Below are positions 10,775 to 21,574 of a stretch of DNA of 64,000 nt, piece by piece (the first letter of the stretch is position 1; each line of letters starts with the position of its first letter). The notes under the pieces were generated by a model. The model saw nothing but the letters and a program-made list of their open reading frames with translations. It made no database searches and had not been told where the DNA came from. Location: assembly GCA_944472155.2 (NCBI GenBank), contig OX235273.1, forward strand, positions 81,586,793 to 81,650,792, read 5' to 3'. The stretch is from Trichobilharzia szidati (Eukaryota; Platyhelminthes; Trematoda; Strigeidida; Schistosomatidae). Position numbers and translations under genes: made by a program.

Positions 10775-11460
10775 ATTCATTCCTTGGGTTCCAAGGCATA
10801 TCCCGGTTCTCTACTACCACTTTCAGCCATCTCCACAAGCTTTCATTTCCTATTTACTTAGGCTTCTCTTTATGTCACTCTCGGATGTCCAGCCTATTGC
10901 TTCCTATTCGGGTTACAGTCTAGTGTCTAGTATATCAGGTCTCCTTAGCGTATGTTTATTCTATCTCCATTTCTTTCTACATATTTATTGGATAAGAGAT
11001 TGTTGGCTGGTTCTCTGCTTGCTAGACATCCTTGCTGCTTATCTCTCCAGGTTGGAAGCTATTGTAAATGCTTTGCTTGATACATGCATCAAGTCTGTGA
11101 AGCATTGAGAAGCAATTACTTGATATTAGTGTCGAATACTGTTCCTTGTGCTGATTGCTGTAGATTTCCACATAGATTTCAAACTAATGAACGCATTTTC
11201 TTGTTTTCTCGTCCCACCCGATCCCAGCTGGCATTGACCTGCTCACGTGTGTCACCGTTAGTTGAAACGACGCTACCGAGTTAAATTTAGAGAGGTGACA
11301 TTCTTTAAATGTTTCTCATTCATTGTGATTGGTGTTTTTTATTGTTTGGGTTTCTTCATCACCTCTACCTTCTTTATGTTCATCTGAAGTCTTGTCTTCT
11401 TCACCTCTTCTGTCAACTTGTTGGTTTTTGCTTCTATATCTGAGACCAAGCACTTTGGTC
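10775..11460 (-). mobile_element. RTE-type retrotransposon, 3' end, old
   Basis: Minus copy starting with the 3' end (TTGGGTTCCAAGGCATATCC on plus) and running to the region that reads TEVMK-like on the intact copies (TCATCACCTCTACC on plus). Many frameshifts; no frame over about 120 codons, and those are on the wrong strand. Confidence 0.7.
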
Positions 11461-11507
11461 CAATCAATTGACGGGAAAATCTAAAATTCAATTAAATAAT
11501 TAACAAA

Positions 11508-11700
11508 ACCCGTTGCACAAGAGGTGGCTCTCATGGCCCAAATGGTCCAGTAGATAACGCTTTGGCGTTTGAAACCATGGCCACTGGCTTTCAGTCTCGG
11601 TGGGGACATGATCACTCACTGTGAAATGCAGGTACATCCAGATGACGAGTCCAAAATAGGGCGAACTGCGCATCGTAGATTCCATTGCTAATCACCATCC
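11508..11700 (+). mobile_element. Smα-type SINE remnant with hammerhead-like segment
   Basis: A-box-like TGGCCCAAATGGTCC, B-box-like region near GCGTTTGAAACC, then ATCCAGATGACGAGTCC, AAAATAGGGCGAAC and GCGCATCGTAGATTCC. This is a different subfamily from the other hammerhead-type copies and, as far as I remember the classical Smα repeat, is closer to it. The first core base is A instead of C and GAAA has become GAAC, so it should be inactive. Confidence 0.6.
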
Positions 11701-12340
11701 ACCAATTAAATTCTATATTTTAGAGTTTGTGGGAAAAGAATTTTGAACAAGCTCAATGCTTTTTGAATATATCTGAATCCTGTGAGAATGAATTGAATTT
11801 CAGCTATCGTGTAGGTGTAATTTACCTACTTAGTGATTAAAATCACTTTGAGAAACATCACTGATAAAAGCGAAGTCATTCCTTTCTTATCCTTCAACCA
11901 TAATAACCTATTAACTTTATAAAAAAACTATTATGATAAGTTATATGAAAAAACCCAGAAACACTCTGTATCTGATTAAAGCATTTGATTATCGCTTATT
12001 TTATAAACTGTGTGTTTAGTGTTATTCTGAGTAACACTAGTTAGTAATCCGCCATTCATATCTTTCAGTGTTATAGTTTAAGCCTGTAGAATCTATGCAA
12101 ACGAATAATAATCGTTCGATTTTAAATTATGGTTTGTATGATTGTTTAAGTGAATGAATTATAAACACAGCTGTACAACAACACTAACAAACTTCATTAA
12201 TGATCTGGTGATAGCGTAAGCGGTAATAAATTAGCAATTAAATTTCAGGGTATTTTTATCTGACGAAAGCATCTACATCTGAGATTCGGAAAAACAATAA
12301 TCACATTCGTTTATTTGTATAGAAACACACATTTAGACAG
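11701..12340. other. No gene seen
   Basis: AT-rich, no repeat recognised. Confidence 0.5.
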
Positions 12341-12570
12341 ATGCGTTGGTGGCACAACGGTAGAATGCTTTCCGACTACGCATGTAGTCCAGGGTTCTAT
12401 TCCCGGCCGACGCATTACTAAACCTACCTAAGCCATTAATAAGACTGGTAAACAGGGAATGTTGGACATGAGGCTGACAACCCCATCCCGTAAAAGTAAA
12501 CGCCACTGCTACCGAAACTTCAAGCCTCTAGCTTGAAGCCTCCTACGTTCCACTGGGAAAGTAAAGAAAG
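12341..12570 (+). mobile_element. tRNA-headed SINE with RTE-like tail (family B)
   Basis: Head TGCGTTGGTGGCACAACGGTAG and B-box-like GGGTTCTATTCCC, body ACCTAAGCCATTAATAAG, CAACCCCATCCCGTAAAAG, tail CCTCCTACGTTCCACTGGG. Complete but diverged. Confidence 0.85.
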
Positions 12571-12776
12571 AAAAAGTAAAAGATAGATGGATGCGTATGG
12601 CATTGAACCCGCCATGTTAAAGGTAACTGAAAATGAAACTCTGGAATGTCAGTTTCAAAAGGAACATATATGACTAAGTTATGTGACAGTATTGAGGAAA
12701 TTCGACTGGCATATCAGTCGCTTCTTGGAAGTAAAACTCAATTTTCCAGATCATAGAAAATACTCATTGAGTCATG

Positions 12777-13671
12777 AAGGAAACAGAAGACAATTCAGCG
12801 AAGGAAATTGTCTGTATCGACGAAATCATCTTCACAGACTGCACAGTCGTATTTATATTCACCAAAACTGTATAATAGTCTATTATTGAGTAAGTGAGGG
12901 TGACATAATTGATATAATTACTCAGAAGTGGCTTTAGAAGTAAAAATAAAAGTTGTAATTTACGTAGTACTCAACAGCACAAAGGAAGAAAGTGTTAGAA
13001 ATTTGATAGGGTTAAAATTGTTATTGTCATCTCTGATCATTATGCGGCAGGGTTAGCGAAAGGACAATGCAAAACAGTTACTAGCTCAATTCTCGAGAAC
13101 TTAGGGAACTCAAGACACATAGCTCCACCGGAGTCGTCTTTCTAGATCATCTACAAGATGAGGCTAAATTGTGCAAAGGGTGTCAGGTTTCGGCATTTGT
13201 GTATGGAGGAGGCGCTGTCAACTCGTCAATACAGCCCGAAACTCTGTATACAGTGTCTTATTATTCTACCATAGTCTTAACCTCTTCACTTTTACTTTTA
13301 GTTTGCTTTTGCTTTGATAATTAATTCACTATTACCACTTCCACATGTTCCTTTTGTACAGTTTCGCACCCTCCTCACACTACTAAATTGACACTCCACT
13401 GCCTTTCTTCTCAGTCAATAACAATTTTAACCCTATCAAATTTCTAACACTTTCTTCCTTTGTGCCGTTGAGTACTACGTAATTTAAATTTTTTTTATTT
13501 TTGTTCTAAAGCCACTTCTGAGTAATTATATCAATTATGTCACCGCCCCTATTACTCAGTAATAGACTATTATACAATTTTGGTAAATATAAATACGACT
13601 GTACAGCCTGTGAAGATGATTTTGTCGACAAAGACAATTTTCTTTGCTGAACTGTCTTCTATTTTCTTCAA
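12777..13671. mobile_element. Inverted-repeat element related to PLE terminal repeats, no ORF
   Basis: Arms of about 250 bp (12777-13027 and 13415-13671) are reverse complements with scattered differences. The outermost part of each arm (GCGAAGGAAATTGTC; GACAATTTTCTTTGC) resembles the arms of the PLE at 59220-60256, including the stem AATTTTC and the neighbouring TTTGTCGAC. The 387-bp centre holds no frame I recognise. It may be a PLE whose coding part was lost, or a separate element with similar ends. Confidence 0.65.
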
Positions 13672-15080
13672 TTCTTCAGCTTTTGTTTTTGCTTAAAAAA
13701 AAACGATGAAATTGCTACAGAAGAAAATTTGATCCTCAGACAATGCAATATATACTTTATCTTTAATCTAGTCTGCACATAGCCTAAGCTATCTAGCTTC
13801 CGCTTTAACATACACCACTAAAGGAATGGCAGCTAACCCTTTAGACCTATGATGCTTTTCTAATAATTACAAGAAATATGGACTACCTGGTCTCGAAACA
13901 ATGTTCACAACTAACTTCTTGCAATAACTGCTGACTATAAAGTCAATATCCTGCATTAAACTAAAGAAATATCACTTCAAGGAGGTCAAGATTTTCTACA
14001 GTACAAATGAACACCATCTTCACTTTGAATGCGATAATTTATTGTGGTTTCAATCAATTAATTATTAGGGATAACAAGATGATAAGATTTTTTTAAACAT
14101 AAGTTTGTATAAGATAAAATCTAAACGATTGGTGTATTATTAAGTGTATACCGTGTATATTTCATTTTCTGTTAAACCAACTTTATTAAACATTGGGCAT
14201 TGTTTTACATCGAGATATTGATAACAGCCCTAACGCATCGCTTACTTATCTTCCATATATGAATATTTTTAAACGTATTACATGCATACAGAATAGAAAA
14301 AGATAACTAAAGATGTGATATCACTAGTACACTGTTTTCTTTTTGAAAAAGACTATTTAATTACTTTTCATCTAATATGAACATATTTCTGGTAAGAAGT
14401 CCTGCTGAGGAGAACTGTTAAACAACAGATAACTGTTCCTCCTCCCTCCCCCCACACACACGCATACCTCTACTCCTCTTCCCATTAACACTGAAGCGTT
14501 AGTTGTACCACAACTGTGAATTGGAGAAGATTTCATTTTTATTTACCTGCTGTTTAATGAAAGGTATGCGCGGAATATTTGTCCCCACAGGGAAGAATGA
14601 TCAAGGATAACAGACAATATTAGTGTATCGTCATTACATAACAGACGAAACACCTGACGACTTCCACAACAAAATGCGAAGAGAAAAAACACAACACAAC
14701 ACAAACAACACATACATGTGAATATTGTTTTATTTTTAGATTATTTTTATCTCGATTTCGACTACTTCTGTTCATGTTATTTTCTTCCAGTTTGCTGTAA
14801 TCCTATGCTAGACCTACTTGTCTTCTTGTAGAAATAACACGAATGTGGAGATTGTTTTTTAAAACTTTCTGCAGTTATTCATAAATGAAGTATCTTTTAA
14901 AAAGTATAACAATCATATAAACCTATAATCTAAATATTTTTATTATTACATTGAAGGGTTATTTTTAATATTTTTGAATAGTTCATCGTTTATCTGTTTG
15001 CATATCTAGAGAAGAGAAGAAGACTGAAACCGAATCATCTTGACTCCAGTATTTTTTGGCACAACCAATTGACTAAAGGT
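13672..15080. other. No gene seen
   Basis: AT-rich DNA with a short C-rich CA-repeat at 14440-14465. No repeat family or credible frame. Confidence 0.55.
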
Positions 15081-15084
15081 GAAA

Positions 15085-15715
15085 AATCTAAGATGACAAT
15101 AGGATATGATAATTGAACATCTCGTCGCCAGTGATCATTCCACCTCAACAAACGCCTCCAGCTTCAAAGTAACCTACAAAATAAAGAACATCCTGCCAAA
15201 GACAATAGGTTTCCGTCTTCTTCGCATTGCAGAAGCCCTAGCCATTCACGGTTGGAAAAACCAGAACTATGCATACAAAAGAAAATTATTCAGCCACTTC
15301 CACTATCATTGTAACAACTCTGTTCATCTGACTTAACTTTTGCTTTTTTGCTTGTTTTTCTAACTACTTAAAAGTCTTACGTAATTCCGTATTTTATTTT
15401 GTACCCATGTCCACCCTGGGCACAACTCTTTCATCAAACTATTCATGTTATTACGGAACTCTTCTTTAACAATCATTTGTGACAACTTATCGCTTTTGTT
15501 ACTACCCTCTACCAATTCTCACCTGTTTAGTTAAAATAACCATAACCAATTGTATTTTTGTTTGACAAATTTATTGTACACATAGATACAAAATAATCCA
15601 TGTATATATTTGCGATTGAAGTATGCGCTGAAGATGTTGCCTAGTAGGGCAATGAAAGCTTAGCAAACAGACTATCCAGCTCAGAGAACACAACTTCATC
15701 AAAATATTTGCTATT
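15085..15715 (+). mobile_element. Penelope-like element, 3' end (family 2)
   Basis: The frame 15106-15336 gives IIEHLVASDHSTS, SSFKVTYKIKN and RIAEALAIHGW, the end of the GIY-YIG-type endonuclease region, matching 44190-44830 and 59442-59774. The 3' part ends with GCGCTGAAGATGTTGCC and CTATCCAGCTCAGAGAACAC. The rest of the ORF is missing (5' truncation). Confidence 0.75.
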
Positions 15716-16139
15716 GTACAGCTGTGAAAATGAATTCACCTAAAAGAGACTCTTCGTTGAACTACTGGTCTTCTCTCAATCTTAAATATACTGTTTCATG
15801 ATTGGAATGAGTTAATGCACTTGGTCTTGTGATATAAATCTAATATACATTGAATAAGCAAAATTTTGATCATATTCACTTGACGAGTTAAAATTCACTA
15901 GTATCTGATATCACTAACAAATTGTAACAGTTTAATCCTATTGAACAGTTGTTAACCATACATGCAATTTCTTGTGAATTCAGAAGCGTTTTTAATGTAG
16001 AATCAACAACACTTGATGTACAAGTATCAGCTCTGATAACCGTTAAAGAATATTTAGTATAACTGATTGTTTCTAAGTATCGTATGCACAATTTATCCTT
16101 GACACATTTATTATTCTATATTAGGTTTCAGAAATTATT
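15716..16139. other. No gene seen
   Basis: Unremarkable AT-rich stretch. Confidence 0.5.
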
Positions 16140-16745
16140 ATTTTTTTCCCTTTGGTTCCGCGTGGAATATAAGGCTTAAACAACAAATCGCCATTTTGTT
16201 CTATTTTCTATTGTCCTCTTTAGTAGGGTTCACGATTGCCCATAATCTCTCATCCCTTCCCCACACGACCTCCTCCATTTCACCCTTGGACCAATGCCTA
16301 ACTCGCCGTTTTCCATTCACTTTCCACTCTAGGACTGGTCTACCAGGCGATGTTATTTAACGGTCTCCTCAGTGTATACCCAGTCCATCTTCATTTTCCT
16401 TGGGATATTTGCAGAGCGGTCGGTTCTTGGCTAGTTTGCTCCCATAGTTTCTTGTTGATAATTCTTTCTGCTCATTTGCTTTTCAGTATGGAACCAGCGA
16501 ATATAGCTGTTGACAAAAGTCTGCAGCTATTAGTTTGGAATGCCTTTCATGACACTTGTATCAAGTTTCAGACCCATAATGGTGTTGAAAATCTTAATCT
16601 TGTTCTTTATGCTGAGTGCAGAAGATTTCCAGACTGATTTCAGAGTGATAAAGGTCTATCTTGCCTTTACAATTCTGGCCGGCTTTGACGTCTTCATCCC
16701 TTCCGACTGCCTGTAGTTGAAACGATACTTCCTAGACAAGTGTTT
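16140..16745 (-). mobile_element. RTE-type retrotransposon, 3' end
   Basis: Minus copy from the 3' end (TTTGGTTCCGCGTGGAATAT on plus) to the SFTYLGS-like region (GTTGAAACGATACTTCC on plus). Frameshifted throughout. Confidence 0.8.
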
Positions 16746-17037
16746 TTTTATATTTCAACCAGGTACACATCTAATCACATACTAAAGCAACGTCTCCAAG
16801 TTAGAAATTTATCTTTTAGTTATCAAAAAGTAGACAGGTATTCATTTGTCTGTATAAAAATTGAAAGTAACCCACCTATTGATTGGTATAACACGAAACA
16901 CCCTGTATCCAGTTTATGTTATAACGCCATCCTAATCGTCACTTATTACTTCAGTTCCACTTGAAGAAAAACTAAAGCTGTGTGCATGTTCAAGTAGCCA
17001 GATTTAAAATTGCGTTTGTTTTGTTAGTAAATAAATA

Positions 17038-18200
17038 ACAATAATAATAATAATAATTTACTTTATTCCAAAAACAGTACTTATAATACAAAATGGAATT
17101 CTCACTATTTGTCATAATATTGCATCTGATTTACTCAAAATATATATAAAATTGAAAATTTAAACAAAATTAACCGGAGGAATTTGTTCACATTTACGGC
17201 ATAATGATTAAATATAATAATAATAACAGTGAGTTTGTTTCAAACGGTATTGTCGATTCAGTTTGGAAACTTTAGCATGTTATAGATCATTGGTTCTAAT
17301 GTTCTGTTGATATAGTATAGTGAGGGGAAATACAAAATTAACAGTCATAGTACAGCTTAAATGATGTTCACACTTATGAAGAAAAAAATAAGCAAAACGA
17401 AAGAATTGAGAGGATTATAAATATAAGAAATACAATAACAATAAAGTATGATGCTTTAAGGGTGAAGGAAATGGTTTATAAAGTGGTGCTAAGAAGGTTA
17501 GTTAGTTCATTTCTGACACTATTTTTCGTCACATAAAGTACGTGCTAAATATGGTATAGTGGAATTTTTATACTTGACGTACGTGCATAAAGTCTTCTGA
17601 AACGACTTCTTGTTTTACCTCAGGAGACACAAGGTTGGAGCTGTGGGTAAAGTGGGTGCTCATAGTCTGACAAGATTCCTTTAGCAAATTTGTTGCATGA
17701 AATCAAATTCCCATCGTCAATGACGATGTCAACGATATGGCCCAATGGGATACCACTCGCCCTACTGACAGTCAGTTTTCAGAGTTCTACGAAGTATGAC
17801 ATAGTCATATTTTTTAAGCAATCCAGGAAAGAATAAGGGTGAACAGTAAAGAAGAATAGGTAAGATGCACGAGTTGACAAACTGTAGGAGGAGGAGTGGT
17901 TGAGTTATGCCTGAGTGCCTTAACTTCTTCCTGATGTAAAAAGTCAGACGAAATATTCTTTTAGAAATCGCTAAGACATGGGAAGATCAGGATAGGTCAG
18001 AAGAAAGAATTAATCCAAGATAGTTTAACTTCAGACTTGATTTCTATATCAGTATCATCAATTTTGCAACGGTCATAGGAACCAACAGCTTCATTTAACT
18101 TTCTATTACATCGGAAAATGTATTTAACATTCTGACATTTGGAAGGATTAAGTTTAAGGCCGTTAGACGAAGACCATTTGCTAATTCCTGCTAAATTTAT
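17038..18200 (-). mobile_element. CR1-like non-LTR retrotransposon, 3' end
   Basis: Closely similar to 6767-7945 at the nucleotide level (for instance GGTATACCACTCG versus GGGATACCACTCG) but with small insertions that break every frame. It begins on plus with (AAT)n and TTTACTTTATTCC, i.e. the element ends in GGAATAAAGTAAA plus an ATT tract, and shows what the 3' end at 6391-6767 looked like before the SINE insertion. Confidence 0.8.
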
Positions 18201-18680
18201 TTATAAGACAGATTTTTCATTTAAAGTATCTGTAAGTAGTAGCAAAGGTCTTTATAAAGCTGATTGCGTAATCACTTCCGCTTATGCTTGAATTCACTTT
18301 TAAGTATGCAAGTATTCCTCTTCTAATAAATACATGAATGTCTCCAATTTGATCGTAATTCTACTATTCTAACTCTTCGGGATGACAGAGAACTAAATGC
18401 ACTGAAGAAATACTGTTGAAGCGTTATGTCTCAGTCGGAACGCAAGGGATGAATAGTAATTAATAAAATAACTTCCTATAAAATATAGAGGTTGTGCTTG
18501 TTTTCTGTTGTTGTTCTTTCGCTGTTGATGTTTTATTCTACTCGCCTAAAATGAAAGCGTTATTTGTTTGAATTATTTCATGCTGATTAGGGATGATCAT
18601 CACTAAACTGGATATAACTGAAGTACACTCTCTTTCTTGTACATGGTCCAGTTGGTCTGGTGAATAAGGCTTGACTGCGT
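18201..18680. other. No gene seen; possible SINE tail scrap
   Basis: A stretch near 18415-18450 (GTTATGTCTCAGTCGGAACG) looks like the tail of an RTE or family B copy; otherwise nothing. Confidence 0.45.
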
Positions 18681-18682
18681 AG

Positions 18683-18905
18683 TGCGTCGTTGATTCAGCA
18701 GTAGAACGATCGCCAACTGCCCACGTGCGTCTGGGTTTGATTCCTGACCGAAACACTCTTAAATCCCGCTAAGCCAGTAAAGAAGGGAGGTTTGGAGTGA
18801 GGCTAGCAATCCCATCCTGTAAAAATAAAACCACTGCTACTAGAACTTTAAAGCTCTAGGCTGAAGCCCTCTGTTCCACTTGGAACATAAAATAAATATA
18901 TTAAA
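18683..18905 (+). mobile_element. tRNA-headed SINE with RTE-like tail (family B), old
   Basis: Head GCGTCGTTGATTCAGCAGTAG, B-box-like GGGTTTGATTCC, body CGCTAAGCCAGTAAAG, tail GAAGCCCTCTGTTCCACTTGG. Confidence 0.8.
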
Positions 18906-19271
18906 CTAAACGGGATGTAACTGATATCCCATTCGCTTTCTTGTACATAAAAATATATGATAAGTCCATTTGTTGCACATTTCTATAATGATAAGAATAT
19001 TTAGTCTCTTCAGAAGAGGCAGTAACATGTAAGTCTTATTTTACTTTCAATCTTGTGTGATCAGTGCTTCCAGTTTTAATATAGGGAATATAATGAAAAG
19101 GTATTTTACTGCTTTATAGAATGAATAGTCTTACCAGTAGAAGAATTCTGCACAAACCAACATCAACTCTATAGAATCATTAAAAAATAACAGACAGATA
19201 AATTCTTGAGTGATATTATAGGTATAATATATCCAAATCTGTCTACGTAAGACTAGTGAGTAGTCATACAA

Positions 19272-19478
19272 GTGTGTCGGTGGCACAGAGGTAGAATGCT
19301 CGATCCCGACGGCCAACACACTCCTTTTCCTCACTGAAGCCAGTAATAAGACTGGTAAAGAGGGAAGGTTGGACATGAGGCTGACAACCCCATCCCTTAA
19401 AAATGAACATCACTGCTACAAAAACTTCAAGCCCCTAATTTGAAGCCCTATGTTCCACTAGTAAGGGATAGGAATAAA
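19272..19478 (+). mobile_element. tRNA-headed SINE (family B) with deletion in the head
   Basis: A box GGTGGCACAGAGGTAGAATGC runs directly into CTCGATCCCGACGGCC, so about 30 bp including the first half of the B box are deleted. Body and tail are normal. Confidence 0.85.
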
Positions 19479-19741
19479 ATAATAACAACCAATGACTCAC
19501 AGCATTATTATTAGTACCGGTTATAACAGCCCAAATCAGGTTTTGGAGGCATTATCGAAAGTGAACCGCAAAACCCTTCTCGTTCATATCAAAAGCAGAT
19601 GGAATACTTCAAAAATAAGCACAGATGATTGGAAATTCTGCTTAGATGATCTGTCCATCCAATGACACACGTAGGGATAAATCGACTGCCTGGCTTGTTA
19701 ACCGAAAGAGAAAGATAGTATGTATTCACCAAGTGGATTCT

Positions 19742-19985
19742 AGGTGCGTCGGTGGCATAGCGGTAGAATGCTCGGCAACCGAGCAGGTGGTTCGGGATTC
19801 GACCCCCGTCTGACACACTCCCTTACCCCGCTAAGCCAGTATTAAGAGTGGTAAACACGGAAGGTTGGCTATGAGGCTAACAACCCCATCCCGTAAAAAT
19901 AAACACCCCTGCCACCGAAACTTCAAGCTTCTAGCTTGAAACCCTATGTTACACTGGCAACGCACAGGAATAAAAATAAAATGAA
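19742..19985 (+). mobile_element. tRNA-headed SINE with RTE-like tail (family B)
   Basis: Head GGTGCGTCGGTGGCATAGCGG, B box GGGATTCGACCCC, body CCGCTAAGCCAGTATTAAG, tail GAAACCCTATGTTACACTGG. It is the nearest repeat downstream of the homeobox gene. Confidence 0.9.
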
Positions 19986-20550
19986 AAAGTCATAGAAACT
20001 CAAGTGAATGTAATAATTACTTTATATTTCAGACATATCTTGTCATTTACATCACAGTTTACAGCCGAAATCACAACACATAAAAAACCATACTTTACAA
20101 TTTAGAAGAAATAAAGAGAAAGAAAACTACTCAAAATTTGATATATGCTCAGAAACACATGCATACATCCATTCATGCATACATGCACATACTATTACTT
20201 TTTCAAGTGTATTCAGTGAATTCATTAGAGGAAGGTGGTAAACAATAAATGTGAAATAGTTTCTAATTGTTTGTGAATAGCTGAATAAGTGTATTTACAT
20301 AATCTATTGGCCTGTTTGTTTGTTTTTTTCTGTTTGAAAACATTAACTTCTTGTGGATATCCTAATTAATTCATTTCCGAATAATCTTCTCCAGGGAAAT
20401 ATATGTACAAATCAGTAGGAGACTGAATAAAGAAACCAGTGAAGTATATGACCGTCTTTAACGGTATTTCTGAAAAATATTCAATGAAAAGTGTTTTACT
20501 AAATTAACATATTGTTGTTACTGTGCCAAGTGGTTTGGTCAGTCAATACT
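19986..20550 (-). other. 3' flank / possible 3' UTR of the LIM-homeobox gene
   Basis: Lies directly after the stop codon on minus. No canonical AATAAA is visible on the minus strand here (only an AATATA at about 20028-20023), so the end of the transcript cannot be placed. A SINE follows at 19985. Confidence 0.4.
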
Positions 20551-21204
20551 TTAGACTAAATTAGGTCTGCATGTCAATTCATCAAATATCGACGGTGGTA
20601 AATTCCTGAAATTTATTCCTGATGGACTACTATAAGCTGGTTTACTTACCATTGGTAAAGTGTTAGGATGACTAAATAAATTGCTGTGCACTTTCATATT
20701 ACCGCTTTCAAGGAAATGAGATAAATGAAAATCCCTTGGATCGGAGGATGAAAATATTGACCCAGTAGGAGAACAATTATTATATAGTGGCAGTTTTGTT
20801 ACTTGCTGTGAGGACATCGATGATGATGAGGAGGAAGTAGAAGATGATGAAGGGAAATAAGTTGGAGGATAAAGGGAATCTGATTTTGGTTCATCGCGAA
20901 TTACTCCAGAATTGGATAAATTCGGTGGATGGCACGGAGGGCAGCCGACTGAATTAGACATATAATTAGGAGTAGTTTGTGTATGATTGTGTGGAAAATG
21001 ATGAAGTAAGCTTTCACTGTGGAAAGGTCCTACATCACTGTTCAATAAATGGGCTGTTGAACCTGGGGCAAGTGAATCATTTGAAGAAGGTTGAAGTTGT
21101 TGAGGTAAAGGATAACTTCCTGGCAGACTAGGGATTGGACCTGGTAAATTAAATGGAACGCCTGATGCAACTGCAGCGGCTGAGACAATGGTATTGTAAA
21201 TATC
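20551..21204 (-). CDS. lhx1: LIM-homeodomain protein Lhx1/5-like, last coding exon
   Basis: This exon encodes the C-terminal 217 residues after the homeodomain. The acceptor is TTTTAG before GATATTTAC (exon start 21204, phase 0), and the stop TAA is at 20553-20551. The protein begins DIYNTIVSAAAVASG and continues with stretches rich in Pro, Ser and His, a Ser run (SSSSTSSSSSSMSS) and the end FDELTCRPNLV. Regions C-terminal to the homeodomain in Lhx1/5 proteins are poorly conserved and act in transcriptional activation; I see no recognisable motif, so its place in the gene rests on strand, phase and splice sites. An in-frame reading upstream of the usual ATG rule confirms an open frame through the acceptor. 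A later exon in the same transcript is not excluded but not needed. Confidence 0.8.
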   Translation of the reverse strand, partial: DIYNTIVSAAAVASGVPFNLPGPIPSLPGSYPLPQQLQPSSNDSLAPGSTAHLLNSDVGPFHSESLLHHFPHNHTQTTPNYMSNSVGCPPCHPPNLSNSGVIRDEPKSDSLYPPTYFPSSSSTSSSSSSMSSQQVTKLPLYNNCSPTGSIFSSSDPRDFHLSHFLESGNMKVHSNLFSHPNTLPMVSKPAYSSPSGINFRNLPPSIFDELTCRPNLV

Positions 21205-21574
21205 CTAAAATAAAGTCAAAACATAAGTAAGATATGTAACAAAGTCGAGTTTTAATGCTTTATTTGCATGAAACGTAATAAGTAAACCGCTAAGCTTGAC
21301 TTAGTCAAACATATTTTCACATGGAATATTTGTATATTATGAAGTATAAATATACTATATAGTTAGGGTAAATCGCAACTCCCTTTAATACAGGTAAACA
21401 AGTAAACTCCAGCTACCGCAAATCATGCTAAGGAAAACTGATTCATTCTGAATAGATTGACATTTTTTTATACTTAGGTCGAAAAGGTCGGTTATTATCA
21501 ACAAATAGTTGCATTTCGAATGTCAAAGGATAGGAAGCCTTGTCGGTCTTGGATTTTGTTATCTTCATCAGTCA

